64,000 nucleotides of DNA from Bradyrhizobium sp. 190 (GTDB lineage Bacteria; Pseudomonadota; Alphaproteobacteria; Rhizobiales; Xanthobacteraceae): NCBI RefSeq assembly GCF_023073415.1, contig NZ_JADPJL010000065.1:372001-436000 (forward strand), in the 5' to 3' direction. This document shows, piece by piece, positions 24,956 through 34,469 of the stretch (position 1 is its first letter; each line of letters begins with the position of its first letter). Under the pieces are notes generated by a model. That model did no database searches. It saw nothing but the letters and a program-made list of their open reading frames with translations, and had not been told where the DNA came from. Position numbers and translations under genes: made by a program.

Positions 24956-26314
24956 TCAACCCTCTTTCTTAGCCTTGGCCCGCATCTTCATCTCGCGGTA
25001 CTTCGCCGCCCCGCCTTCGCGGTTGCTCTGCGGGCTGCGCTCCACGGCCATCGCATCATCAGGCACGTCCTTGGTGATGACCGAGCCCGAGCCGATGTAG
25101 GCGCCGTTGCCGATTTTCACCGGCGCCACCAGCGAGGAGTTGGTGCCGATGAAGGCGCCGGTGCCGATCGTGGTCTTGTGCTTGAAGAAACCGTCGTAGT
25201 TGCAGGTGATGGTGCCGGCGCCGAGATTGGCGTTGGCGCCGACATGGGCGTCGCCGACATAGGAGAGATGGTTGACCTTGGCGCCCGCTTCGATTGTCGC
25301 GGCCTTGGTCTCCACGAAATTGCCGATCCGAACGCCCTCGCCGAGCGAGGTGCCCGGGCGCAGGCGCGCATAGGGACCGACGGACGCGTGTCTGCCGATC
25401 GAGGCCTGCACGATGTGCGAGAACGAATGGATCACCGCGCCGTCGGCGATGGTGACGCCGGGGCCGATCACCACGAACGGCTCGATGGTGACGTCGCTGC
25501 CGAACGTGGTGTCGGCCGCGAGATAGACCGTCTCCGGCGCGATTAGCGTCACGCCGGCATCGAGCGCCGCCTTGCGCAGCCGCGCCTGCATCACCGCTTC
25601 CGCTTCGGCGAGCTGCGCCTTGTTGTTGATCCCGCGCACTTCGTCCTCGCTGGTCTCGATCACGACGGCCTCCAATCCCATTTCCCTGACAATGGCGACG
25701 GCATCGACCAGATAATACTCAGCCTTGCTGTTGGCATTGCCGATCCGGTCGAGAATTTCCAGCGCCCGGCTGCCGTCGAACGCCATCACGCCGGCATTGC
25801 ACAGCGTCACCTTGCGCTCTTCAGGCGTCGCATCGGCATGTTCGCGGATCGCCATCAGGCGGTCGCCCTCGAGCAGCAGCCGGCCATAGCCGGTCGGATC
25901 CGCGGCGCGGAAACCGAGCACCGCGAGAGCGGCGCCCTGCTCCAGCGGCGCGCGCAGCCGCGCAAAGGTATTTGCCGAAATCAGCGGCGTATCGCCGAAC
26001 GCCACCAGCAGATCATCCGCGCCACGCGCGATTGCCTCGCGGCCGGCCAGCACGGCATGCGCGGTGCCGAGGCGCTCGGCCTGAACGAAGGTCGCCGCAT
26101 CGGGGCGAACACGCCTGACCTCGTCGGCAACCGCCTTGTGGTCCGGCCCGATCACGACCGCGAGCGAGGCACCCTCGCCGTGCGGGGCCGCGTCCAGCAC
26201 ATGCGCCAGCAGCGACTGGCCGGCGACGGGGTGCAGCACCTTCGGCAGCGAGGATCGCATGCGCGTGCCCTCACCGGCCGCAAGCACGACAGTCAGGCTG
26301 GATCGGGCGGTCAT
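24956..26314 (-). CDS. glmU: Bifunctional UDP-GlcNAc pyrophosphorylase/glucosamine-1-phosphate acetyltransferase GlmU
   Basis: 452 aa. The N-terminal nucleotidyltransferase carries 'LAAGEGTRMRSSLPKVLHPV' (residues 11-30). The C-terminal left-handed beta-helix acetyltransferase includes 'VNHLSYVGDAHVG' and 'GAGTITCNYDG'. It completes UDP-GlcNAc synthesis after GlmS and GlmM. It is on the same strand as glmS but about 10 kb away, with a diverged copy of its 3' end at 19870-20280. Length and motifs indicate an intact gene. Confidence 0.97.
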   Translation of the reverse strand: MTARSSLTVVLAAGEGTRMRSSLPKVLHPVAGQSLLAHVLDAAPHGEGASLAVVIGPDHKAVADEVRRVRPDAATFVQAERLGTAHAVLAGREAIARGADDLLVAFGDTPLISANTFARLRAPLEQGAALAVLGFRAADPTGYGRLLLEGDRLMAIREHADATPEERKVTLCNAGVMAFDGSRALEILDRIGNANSKAEYYLVDAVAIVREMGLEAVVIETSEDEVRGINNKAQLAEAEAVMQARLRKAALDAGVTLIAPETVYLAADTTFGSDVTIEPFVVIGPGVTIADGAVIHSFSHIVQASIGRHASVGPYARLRPGTSLGEGVRIGNFVETKAATIEAGAKVNHLSYVGDAHVGANANLGAGTITCNYDGFFKHKTTIGTGAFIGTNSSLVAPVKIGNGAYIGSGSVITKDVPDDAMAVERSPQSNREGGAAKYREMKMRAKAKKEG

Positions 26315-26376
26315 TCAATTTCCTCGGGCGAGCACAGCGGTCGGCATCGGCCGTCTTTAATTGTTTTCCCCCGGAG

Positions 26377-27843
26377 ATGAAACCGATTCGCCGCCCCGAA
26401 AACGTCCGGATTCAAGTGGCCGGCGCTTTTCCTGTTAATGTTTGCCGTGTGATTCGGCAGGGCCTTGAGGAGGGCCAGGGGCGCTTGGCCAAGAAACCAG
26501 ACCATCTCGCGGACTTCGAGGCGGATGACACCGGCGGTGTGCTGGGCGGTTTGCTGGCCGAGGAAAATGAACTCGACCGCCGCACGCTATGGCGGATCGC
26601 ATCCTGGGGCGTCGGCGCCACGGCTGCGGTGATTCTGGCCGTCATGGCCAACCAGTCCTCGCTCGGATTGAAGCGGGAACAGGTCGCCGCCGTCGATCTG
26701 ACGCGGCAGGCGCAGCAGATCCAGGTGGTCGCCAGGGAAACCCAGAACGAGGCGCGACGGCTTGCGGCGGCCATCGATACGCTCAATAGGGATCGTGACA
26801 GGCTGTATTCCCGGGTCACCGGCCTGGAACAGGGGCTCGAGTCCGTCACCGGGGCCATCGCGCGGCAGGGTTCCGCTGCGGCTTCGCCGCCGCCAGCAAA
26901 TGCAGAACCGCAGGCCGCCCAAAGCCCGCAGCCGTCGCCTCCCGTCGCGCCGGTAGCAAGCACCCCGGCCGCGGCGCCCGCTGCAGACAAATCCGCCACC
27001 GCGGAGCCCGCCCCGGCTGCGGTTTACTCCGCCGCCAAGGATGCCGCGAAGACCGACGCAGCCAAGGCTGAGAGCGCCAAGCCGGAAGCGGCAAAGGCCG
27101 AGATGACAAAAGGGGACTTGGCAAAGGCGGACTTGGCAAAGGCAGATTTGGCAAAGGCAGATTTGGCAAAGGCCGATACCGTCAAGCCGGAGCCCGCAAA
27201 GCCTTCGCCCGCCACGCCGCTGATGGCTGCGCAGTCGATGATGGCCCCGCCCGATCCCGCAGCCGGCAAGCTGATCGAGCCGGGCAAGGCGCCAAACCCT
27301 GTCATCGCGAGCCCGATCCCTGACGTCGTGGCGTCGGCGCCATCGGCGACCGATGCGGAAGCCGACGATGACACGGCGCCAAAAGTCTCCCTGCAGCGAA
27401 CCGAGTTCGGGGTCGATCTCGGCGCCGCCAATTCGGTGAACGGCCTGCGCGCGTTGTGGCGCGGGCTGTTGAAATCGCGATCGAACGCCCCCCTGACCGC
27501 GTTGCGCCCGATCATTGTCATCAAGGAGGGCACCAATGGGCTGGGCATGCAGCTTCGCCTGGTGGCGGGTCCCCTGAACGACGCCGGCGCCGCCGCCAAA
27601 ATCTGCGCCGTCCTGACCGAAAACAACCGCCCTTGCGAGACCACGATCTTCGACGGCCAGCGGCTGTCGCTGAAGTCAGATGACCCGCCACCCACGGCCG
27701 CCAAGCAGCCCCCGCGCCGTCGCGCCGCCATCGCCAAGCGGCCGGCGGTGGTCGTCGAGGAGGCGCCGAAGAAGCCGGACCCGCCGCCTGCGACGACGCA
27801 GACGTCATTGTCGTCCTTCTTCAACCGGAAGAATTCGCAATAA
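26377..27843 (+). CDS. SPOR-like membrane-anchored protein with Ala/Lys-rich repeats
   Basis: 488 aa. An acidic N-terminus is followed by one TM helix at about 72-92 ('WRIASWGVGATAAVILAVMA'), a coiled coil (about 100-165), a long Ala/Pro/Lys-rich linker with tandem AKADL repeats, and a C-terminal ~90-residue domain ('GLGMQLRLVAGPLNDAGAAA') that resembles SPOR peptidoglycan-binding domains. The start is uncertain: no good Shine-Dalgarno before 26377, and GTG at 26449 is possible. It is divergent from glmU (62 bp). Likely a cell-envelope or division-associated protein, by inference from SPOR. Confidence 0.72.
   Translation: MKPIRRPENVRIQVAGAFPVNVCRVIRQGLEEGQGRLAKKPDHLADFEADDTGGVLGGLLAEENELDRRTLWRIASWGVGATAAVILAVMANQSSLGLKREQVAAVDLTRQAQQIQVVARETQNEARRLAAAIDTLNRDRDRLYSRVTGLEQGLESVTGAIARQGSAAASPPPANAEPQAAQSPQPSPPVAPVASTPAAAPAADKSATAEPAPAAVYSAAKDAAKTDAAKAESAKPEAAKAEMTKGDLAKADLAKADLAKADLAKADTVKPEPAKPSPATPLMAAQSMMAPPDPAAGKLIEPGKAPNPVIASPIPDVVASAPSATDAEADDDTAPKVSLQRTEFGVDLGAANSVNGLRALWRGLLKSRSNAPLTALRPIIVIKEGTNGLGMQLRLVAGPLNDAGAAAKICAVLTENNRPCETTIFDGQRLSLKSDDPPPTAAKQPPRRRAAIAKRPAVVVEEAPKKPDPPPATTQTSLSSFFNRKNSQ
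27118..27177 (+). repeat. Four tandem 15-bp repeats in the coding region
   Basis: Four copies of a 15-bp unit like TTGGCAAAGGCAGAT encode L-A-K-A-D repeats in the linker of the SPOR-like protein. Copies differ by one or two bases, so copy number could vary by slippage. Confidence 0.85.
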
Positions 27844-27939
27844 TCATTTGACTACAGAGTGTTACGCCAAATTTTTGACACGCCGTCCCGCCACATGCGA
27901 ACGCTTGTCCCGGCAGCCAATCCCAACCATATTGTCCCC

Positions 27940-28320
27940 ATGAAAAAATCCCCGTTCCGGCTCACGCCCTATCAAGTGCAATTCCTGTTGGTGGTCGGCT
28001 TCGTCACCGTCGGTTACGCGCTTTACCTGCGCTACCTCGCGGTCGAATTCTCAACCGTCGCGCTCGCCTGCGACGCAGGCCTGCAAAGCATGCTGTGCAA
28101 GTCGCGGACGCTTGCGACCTATCTGTTCAAGAATTCGGTATTCGGCATCGTCGCGCTGATCATTGCGACGCTTCACGTCATGCGGCCGTCGATTGTGCTG
28201 TTGACCGGCGGGCTGATCGCGGCGGGATTGGGGATCGTGCTCTACAATATCGTGCTGTCGGGAATCGCGATCGGCCTGCTCATTTTGGGATTTGCACGGC
28301 CCGCGCCCGCCACAGCGTGA
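27940..28320 (+). CDS. Small polytopic membrane protein
   Basis: 126 aa from the ATG at 27940 ('MKKSPFRLTPYQVQFLLVVG'); the frame opens at 27859 but the upstream part looks untranslated. Three to four hydrophobic helices (about 14-32, 62-80, 85-115). A Cys pair in 'ACDAGLQSMLCK' (near 44-54) may be periplasmic. No family recognised. The 3' end overlaps ndvC by 41 bp in convergent orientation. Confidence 0.7.
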   Translation: MKKSPFRLTPYQVQFLLVVGFVTVGYALYLRYLAVEFSTVALACDAGLQSMLCKSRTLATYLFKNSVFGIVALIIATLHVMRPSIVLLTGGLIAAGLGIVLYNIVLSGIAIGLLILGFARPAPATA

Positions 28321-29905
28321 GCGCCAGCAAGAGATAGACCGCGCAGGTCCACATCGACTGCCAGTTCTGGTTGCCCTCGTTGATGCCGGTGAAGAGCGCG
28401 GCTGCGACCAGCAGCCCGGCAAAAGTGGATTCGGCGATCGGGCGCACGCCCTCTTTCGGCCGGTTGAGCAGCATCAAGGCCGCGAACGGCACCACTGCCA
28501 TGGTCAGCGAAGCAAACGGAAAATCGCGGTAGCGCGGATCGAACACAAAGCCGAGCGCGGTGCCCGCCGCGATCAGCGTGGTCACGACAAGCACGAAGCC
28601 CAGCAGCGCTGTCAGCACCGAGTTGGTCCGGCCGCCGCTCGGTCCGAGCAATTCGAGGAATGTCGGCAGCGGCCGTCCCGACATCGCAGCGTTCGCGCAC
28701 AGCATCGGTGAGGCAATGGCGGCCGCCAGCAGCGCCCCCCATTGCAGCCAGCCGCCGGCGCCGTAGCTCTCGTAAAACATCTTGTCGGCGGCGACCCCGA
28801 GCAGCATGCCGGCGGTCGTCGCCGACGTTCCGACCGCGACCCATGAGGCGAACCGCGGTTTCCACGGCCGCCGTCGCAGCGTCAGCCAGCCCGCCAGGAA
28901 GACGAAGGCGCTGAGCGCCATCCCGCATCCCATCTGCAGCTTCCAGAACGGATAATTGCTGATCGGCTCGCCGGGCGGATATTTCACCGCGCGCTGCGCG
29001 TCATCGATCAGACCCCAATAGCCGCCGACCGTGCCTTCGAGCTGGCGCTTCCACGGCTGGTCATAGGCCTCGATCAGGTTGACCCGAAACTTTTCGCGCT
29101 TGGCGAGGTCGAGGATTTCGGACACGACGCGCGCCTGGTTGGTGCGCGACGGCAGCGCGCCCTCGCGCATCCTGCCCGCGCTCGGCCAACCGGTTTCGCC
29201 GATCAGGATTTCCTTATTTGGAAACGCAACCGCCATCCGCTTGCGGATGTCATCGACATGGCCGGCGGCGAATTTCGCGCGCACCGGGATGTCTTCCCAG
29301 TACGGGAGAATATGAATGGTGACGAAGTCGACGGCGTCATAGACTTCGCGGTTGCGCAGCCAGAATTCCCAGACGTCGGCATAGGTGACCGGCACGGTGA
29401 CGCGCGACTTGACCGAGCGAATATTGGCCGCGAGATCCGATGTCGTCATCTCGCCGCGCAGCAGCACCTCGTTGCCGACCACCAGCGCCGTAATGACGCC
29501 TGGGTGTTCCTTGGTCAGTTCGACCGCGACCGCAATCTGGGCGATGTTCTTGATCCGGTTGCTCGATAACCAGATCCCCTGGATCACCTTCAGGCCGACC
29601 TTGGCGGCCAGCGCCGGAACCTGGTCGAGCCCGTTCTCGATCGAATAGGTCCGCACGCAGTCGGTGATCTTGGCGAGTTGCGCCAGGTCCTGCGCGATCT
29701 GTTCAGGAGAGATTTGCGTGGTCGGTATCAGCGGTGTCTGCGCGCCGCGGAACGGGGCGTAGGAAACGCATTGCAGCTTTGCGTTGGGATCGATCGGCGC
29801 GCGCGCGAGCGTGATCGGCGTGGCCAGCCACCACCAAAGGGCCGCGATCATACCTAGCGATGAAAGGAGAAGCGCCAGCGGCGTACGAAGAGAAATCGGT
29901 TCCAT
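28280..29905 (-). CDS. ndvC: Beta-glucan glycosyl hydrolase/transferase family 17, NdvC-like
   Basis: 541 aa. N-terminal GH17-type TIM barrel (about 45-325) with acid/base Glu146 in 'VVGNEVLLRGE' and nucleophile Glu237 in 'IGETGWPSAG'. The C-terminal ~200 residues hold about six TM helices. In Bradyrhizobium japonicum, ndvC encodes a ~62-kDa GH17-like membrane protein needed for beta-(1,6) linkage formation in cyclic beta-(1,3),(1,6)-glucan; size, domain and linkage to ndvB all match. It is divergent from ndvD across 247 bp. The symbol rests on that match. Confidence 0.88.
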   Translation of the reverse strand: MEPISLRTPLALLLSSLGMIAALWWWLATPITLARAPIDPNAKLQCVSYAPFRGAQTPLIPTTQISPEQIAQDLAQLAKITDCVRTYSIENGLDQVPALAAKVGLKVIQGIWLSSNRIKNIAQIAVAVELTKEHPGVITALVVGNEVLLRGEMTTSDLAANIRSVKSRVTVPVTYADVWEFWLRNREVYDAVDFVTIHILPYWEDIPVRAKFAAGHVDDIRKRMAVAFPNKEILIGETGWPSAGRMREGALPSRTNQARVVSEILDLAKREKFRVNLIEAYDQPWKRQLEGTVGGYWGLIDDAQRAVKYPPGEPISNYPFWKLQMGCGMALSAFVFLAGWLTLRRRPWKPRFASWVAVGTSATTAGMLLGVAADKMFYESYGAGGWLQWGALLAAAIASPMLCANAAMSGRPLPTFLELLGPSGGRTNSVLTALLGFVLVVTTLIAAGTALGFVFDPRYRDFPFASLTMAVVPFAALMLLNRPKEGVRPIAESTFAGLLVAAALFTGINEGNQNWQSMWTCAVYLLLALTLWRARAVQIPK

Positions 29906-30152
29906 CCTCCGGGCGGGGACCGTCGATTACCCGTTCACCGGCGTTCTGCCAAGATGGAGTATAGCCATATTGCGCCTCATCCCCTGCGGCAGTTTTACCA
30001 CCTCCATGATAAAGTTGTGACTTTGCTGGACAAAATCCGAAATACCCGTCATTTGAATCGCTGAGCGTGTCCGCCGCATTGGGGACCAATTTGGGCGGCA
30101 ACAAGCCAGATCACCACACCAGCCGCGCGGCTGGAAACTAATCGGGGAATGT

Positions 30153-30716
30153 ATGCGTCGACGGGTGCTTGATCCAAGAGTTGCGGTTTTGAGGCGCTTC
30201 GCCGCTGCCGGCCTGGCCCTTCTAATCGGATCGGCTGGAGCGTTTGCCCAGAGCGGCACCCCCGCCCCGCAGGATCAGCAAGGCAAGGCGCCGGCCGGCA
30301 ATCAGGCCGACCCCACGAAGGATAATCAGCGGAAAACCGACGAATTCGTCGAGGCGGCCCAAGCCATCAACGGCCCGGGCGGAAACCCGGAATGCGTCTG
30401 GCTCGGCCGACGCGTCGTGCGCCTGATGTGGCGCGATGACCTCGACACCGCATTCCGCCACCTCGATCTCTACGATCGGTTCGGCTGCCCCGGCGGCCAT
30501 GTCCAGGCGACCTTCCGCTGTCTGACCCGCTTTGGCGGACAGATCGATCCCAAGGTGGCCGAAACCCTCGACAGCCGTATCCACGTCTGCTGGATCAACC
30601 CGGGCGCCCAGCCTCAGGCTGCTGCGGCAGCCAGTCCGGCACCTGCGACCGCCGGCAACGCGACGCCAGCGCCGGCCGCTTCGCCCTCGCCGGCGCCTGC
30701 CGCGCCGGCGAAATAG
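30153..30716 (+). CDS. ndvD: Periplasmic cyclic beta-glucan biosynthesis protein, NdvD-like
   Basis: 187 aa. Signal peptide ending near 'GSAGAFAQ', a conserved Cys-containing core ('NPECVWLGRRVVRLMWRDD', 'DRFGCPGGHVQATFRC', 'RIHVCWINPG') and an Ala/Pro-rich tail. In Bradyrhizobium a small gene called ndvD lies between ndvC and ndvB and is required for cyclic glucan synthesis and nodulation; position and type agree here. Four core Cys may form disulfides. The symbol rests on synteny, since there is no catalytic motif. Confidence 0.7.
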   Translation: MRRRVLDPRVAVLRRFAAAGLALLIGSAGAFAQSGTPAPQDQQGKAPAGNQADPTKDNQRKTDEFVEAAQAINGPGGNPECVWLGRRVVRLMWRDDLDTAFRHLDLYDRFGCPGGHVQATFRCLTRFGGQIDPKVAETLDSRIHVCWINPGAQPQAAAAASPAPATAGNATPAPAASPSPAPAAPAK

Positions 30717-30930
30717 ACGTCCGGCATTCAGGATACGTTCAGCGGAACGATCCTATCTATCCGGTGTTGGATCGGCTGCGCGCTTAAAACGCCGTCCTTA
30801 AAAAAGTCATGGCGTCATACCAGTTGTGAAAACGTACGGCAGGACTATCCTTATGATGCCGCCGTGCCGGTCGAACCTAGGGGACAGGTTCGCTTCCCAT
30901 AAATTACAGCCCCGTATGGTTTAGTCTCCG

Positions 30931-33609
30931 ATGCGTGCCGTCGTCGCCGTTCTGCTGTTTGTGACCGCAGCTCACGCCGGGCTGTGGGGCCTGTTCCAGG
31001 AGAAGCAGGCGGCCCCCGATTTCAGGGGCATTTTGCCAAGCGTCTCCTATGCGCCGTTCGAGGGCAGCGCCCATCCCGACGTCGACAATATTCCGCAGGT
31101 CGAGAAAATCCGCGCCGACCTGAAGAAGCTGTCGACGATCACACGCGCGATTCGTCTCTACTCCTCGACCGGTGGCGTCGAACTGGTGCCGCCGATCGCC
31201 GCCGAGTTCGGCCTGAAGGTCACCGTCGGCGCCTGGATCGACAAGAATTCCGATCGCAACAAGCGCGAGATCGAGGCGGCGATCAGCCTTGCCAAGCGCA
31301 ACAGCAACGTCAACGGCATCGTCGTCGGCAACGAAACCATTTTCCGCGGCGAGCAGAAAATCGACGACCTGATCGAGCTGATCAAGCAGGTAAAGAAGTC
31401 CGTCAACGTCCCCGTGACAACCGGCGAAATCTGGAACATCTGGCGCGACAATCCGGAACTGTCCTCATCCGTCGATTTCATCGCCGCGCACGTGCTGCCC
31501 TATTGGGAAAACTTCACCTCCAAGCAGGCCGTCGATCAGGCGGTGGCGATGTTCCAACTGCTGCGCGACCAGTTTCCCGGCAAGCGGATCGTGATCGCCG
31601 AATTCGGCTGGCCGAGCGCCGGGTATAATTTGAGAAACGCCGACCCCGGCCCGTTCCAACAGGCCTCGGTGCTGCGCAATTTCGTCACCCGCGCCGAAGC
31701 CATCGGCATCGACTACAACATCGTCGAGGCGATCGATCAGCCCTGGAAATTCTTCGAAGGCGGCGTCGGACCCTATTGGGGCATTCTCGATGCTTCCCGC
31801 GAACCGAAATTCGCGTGGACCGGCCCGATCGTGAACGAGAACTACTGGAAGCTGGCTGCGATCGCGCTCTTGGTCGGTATCCTGATGTCGCTGCCGATCC
31901 TGCGGATCGAGCAGCCGACCATCATGCAGGCCGTGGTGCTTTCAGCCGCGGCCAACGGCGTCGGCGCCTGGGCTTCCACCGTGTTCGCCTACTGGGCCGG
32001 GCACTATTTCGTGTTCGGCTCGGCGTTTGCGCTGACGCTTGGCCTGATCCTTCTGGTGCCGCTGGTCCTGATCGCGATGGCGCGCATCGACGAAATCGCG
32101 GCGATCGCCTTCGGCCGCGGCCCGCGCCGGCTGATCACCAAGAGCGCGCCGTTGGCGCCCGCCACCATCGGCGAGAACGTCGTCTTCCCGAAGGTCTCGA
32201 TCCACATCCCCGCCTATTTCGAACCGGTCGAGATGCTGAAGCAGACACTCGATGCGGTATCGAGGCTCGACTATCCGAATTTCGAATGCGTCTGCATCAT
32301 CAACAACACGCCCGATCCGGAATTCTGGCGGCCGATCCAGGACCACTGCCGCGCGCTCGGCGAACGCTTCAAGTTCATCAATGCCGAGAAGGTGCAGGGA
32401 TTCAAGGCCGGCGCGCTGCGCATAGCCATGGAGCGCACGGCAGCCGACGCTGAAATTATCGGCATCATCGACGCCGACTATGTCGTGCATCCGGACTGGC
32501 TGAAGGATCTCGTGCCTGTATTCGCCGATCCGCGCGTCGGCCTGGTGCAGGCGCCGCAGGAGCATCGCGACGGCGACCGCTCGCTGATGCACTACATCAT
32601 GAACGGCGAATATGCCGGCTTCTTCGACATCGGCATGGTCCAGCGGAACGAGTTCAACTCGATCATCGTGCACGGCACGATGTGCCTGATCCGCCGTTCC
32701 GCGATGGACATGGCCGGCGGCTGGTCCAGCGACACCATCTGCGAGGATACCGATCTCGGCCTGACCATCCAACAGCAGGGCTGGCTGACGCATTACACCA
32801 ACGTCCGCTATGGCGAGGGCCTGCTGCCCGACACCTACGAAGCGTTCAAGAAGCAGCGCCACCGCTGGGCTTATGGCGGCTTCCAGATCGTCAAGAAGCA
32901 CTGGCGGCGCTTCATGCCCGGCGCGAGCCGGCTGACACCGGACCAGCGCCGCGAATTTTCGCTGGGCTGGCTGAACTGGCTCGGCGCCGAAAGCCTGGGC
33001 GTGGTGGTCGCGATCCTCAACCTGATCTGGGTGCCGATCGTGGCGTTCGCGGACATCGCCGTCCCCGACAAGATCCTGACGCTGCCGATCATCGCTTCCT
33101 TCGTTGTCTCGCTGGTGCATTTCCTCGCGCTCTATCGCCTGCGGGTGAAGATCAAGGCCGGCCAGATGCTGGGCGCCATGATCGCAGCGATGAGCGTGCA
33201 ATGGACGGTGTCGCGCGCCGTGGCCCAGGGCCTGATCACCGAGCATCTCGCCTTCGCCCGCACCTCCAAGGGCGGCCTGTCGCGGATGTCGATCGAATTC
33301 CAAGCGTTCTGGGAAGCCGTGATCGGCGTGCTGCTGCTGATCGGCGCCGCCGTGCTGATCGTCACGAACGGCTACAAGCAGGTGCACGAGATCTATGTCT
33401 TCGCGGGCGTGCTGGTGCTGCAAAGCCTGCCGTTCCTCGCGGCGGTCGCGATCGCGCTTTTGGAAAACTCCCGCACCAATTCCTTTGCCTTCTGGCGCAA
33501 CAGCGCGGTGCGGACGGCGGAACTGATCGGGCTGCGCCCGGTCCGCCTGCCGACCGTCGGCAGCCAGTCCCAGCCGGTGGCGTCCGAGATTCGCCGGGAA
33601 GCGAATTGA
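30931..33609 (+). CDS. ndvB: Cyclic beta-(1,3)-glucan synthase NdvB (GH17-GT2 fusion)
   Basis: 892 aa (~100 kDa). An N-terminal GH17 domain has Glu135 in 'VVGNETIFRGE' and Glu224 in 'IAEFGWPSAG'. TM helices follow (about 310-400), then a GT2 domain with 'VSIHIPAYFEP' near 421, DxD-type 'IIDADYV' near 512, 'CEDTDLGLTI' near 604 and QxxRW-type 'QRHRW' near 641, then C-terminal TM helices. Size and layout match the ~102-kDa NdvB of B. japonicum, which synthesises osmoregulatory cyclic beta-(1,3),(1,6)-glucan. ATG start at 30931, 214 bp after ndvD, probably the same operon. Confidence 0.92.
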   Translation: MRAVVAVLLFVTAAHAGLWGLFQEKQAAPDFRGILPSVSYAPFEGSAHPDVDNIPQVEKIRADLKKLSTITRAIRLYSSTGGVELVPPIAAEFGLKVTVGAWIDKNSDRNKREIEAAISLAKRNSNVNGIVVGNETIFRGEQKIDDLIELIKQVKKSVNVPVTTGEIWNIWRDNPELSSSVDFIAAHVLPYWENFTSKQAVDQAVAMFQLLRDQFPGKRIVIAEFGWPSAGYNLRNADPGPFQQASVLRNFVTRAEAIGIDYNIVEAIDQPWKFFEGGVGPYWGILDASREPKFAWTGPIVNENYWKLAAIALLVGILMSLPILRIEQPTIMQAVVLSAAANGVGAWASTVFAYWAGHYFVFGSAFALTLGLILLVPLVLIAMARIDEIAAIAFGRGPRRLITKSAPLAPATIGENVVFPKVSIHIPAYFEPVEMLKQTLDAVSRLDYPNFECVCIINNTPDPEFWRPIQDHCRALGERFKFINAEKVQGFKAGALRIAMERTAADAEIIGIIDADYVVHPDWLKDLVPVFADPRVGLVQAPQEHRDGDRSLMHYIMNGEYAGFFDIGMVQRNEFNSIIVHGTMCLIRRSAMDMAGGWSSDTICEDTDLGLTIQQQGWLTHYTNVRYGEGLLPDTYEAFKKQRHRWAYGGFQIVKKHWRRFMPGASRLTPDQRREFSLGWLNWLGAESLGVVVAILNLIWVPIVAFADIAVPDKILTLPIIASFVVSLVHFLALYRLRVKIKAGQMLGAMIAAMSVQWTVSRAVAQGLITEHLAFARTSKGGLSRMSIEFQAFWEAVIGVLLLIGAAVLIVTNGYKQVHEIYVFAGVLVLQSLPFLAAVAIALLENSRTNSFAFWRNSAVRTAELIGLRPVRLPTVGSQSQPVASEIRREAN

Positions 33610-33752
33610 GGTGGTGATAGTTGGTCCGGCCCGCTTGAAGAAGCCGGGCTAACCGATAGCTAAACAACGGGAATCCGCACCGGCAGAACGACACTTTTGT
33701 CGGCCGACACTATTGACCCGCAGGGGCCCGCCCCCTACACAGCGCGGCAAGT

Positions 33753-33828
33753 GAGCGCGTAGCTCAGGCGGTAGAGCACGTGACTTTTAATCATGGGGTC
33801 GAGGGTTCGAGTCCCTCCGCGCTCACCA
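33753..33828 (+). tRNA. tRNA-Lys (anticodon TTT)
   Basis: 76 nt with encoded CCA. Acceptor GAGCGCG/CGCGCTC, D-stem GCTC/GAGC, anticodon stem CGTGA/TCATG with loop CTTTTAA (anticodon TTT at 33786-33788), and T-stem GAGGG/CCCTC with TTCGAGT all pair. It is a typical integration target; an accessory-looking region follows. Confidence 0.97.
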
Positions 33829-34469
33829 AAAGAATCCTTGCAGCGCAGGCATTTCTTGAATTCTAGAAGCTCAGGTTCCGGCCGAGAAAAATCACCAAAA
33901 ATCGGATTTGGGTGCATTTTTGGGTGCAAGTCGAAACGCTGGCGCCGCAACCTGTTCAGTTGACCGATTCCGCGCCCGGCACCACCCTGCGGCATGGGCG
34001 CGATCATGACGATCGAGGTTTTGATCTTGGGCGGCTATGCCAAGCTGCGGCCGGTCCTGGTCTCCCTGCCGTGCCGGCCGACGTTCCGCCCACCAAGAAG
34101 CGCCGCCACCCACGCCGTGGCCATGAGGCCCGGTTGACCAAGCGCTGGCGCCTGCGGATCAGTCGGCGCGAGCTGCAAGAGATCGAGAGCGCGACCTCGA
34201 TCGGGCGAAGGCGGCGGAATCGGCACATGCACCGTAACTCCGCCGCCGCGCCGGTTGCTCACGCCGAGATATCTTCCGAGCCGCCGCTATGAGAAACTGG
34301 TTTCGCTCGACCAAAAGCGTCTATGTGTCGACTTCGTTCATGAAGATGAATGGGAACTCGATGGGACGGTTCGCATTTTATCGCACTGCTAACTCTTGCG
34401 CTCCGGATTTGCCAAGCGCACACTTGCGACCTCAAGCACCATCATAAGAACCTGCGGAGGATGCAGACC
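33829..34469. other. Gene-poor region downstream of tRNA-Lys
   Basis: No convincing gene. Frames up to ~125 codons exist but show no signal, domain or start site. A direct repeat of TTTGGGTGCA occurs at 33907-33916 and 33919-33928, similar to sequence often seen beside integrase target sites; no integrase gene is adjacent. The region may be island debris. Confidence 0.4.

Noticed and set aside
31942..33423. 493-codon minus-strand ORF
   Set aside because: Antisense shadow of ndvB with typical shadow composition.
33735..34007. 90-codon minus ORF ending inside tRNA-Lys
   Set aside because: Its C-terminus is antisense tRNA (a common false gene) and the rest has no support.
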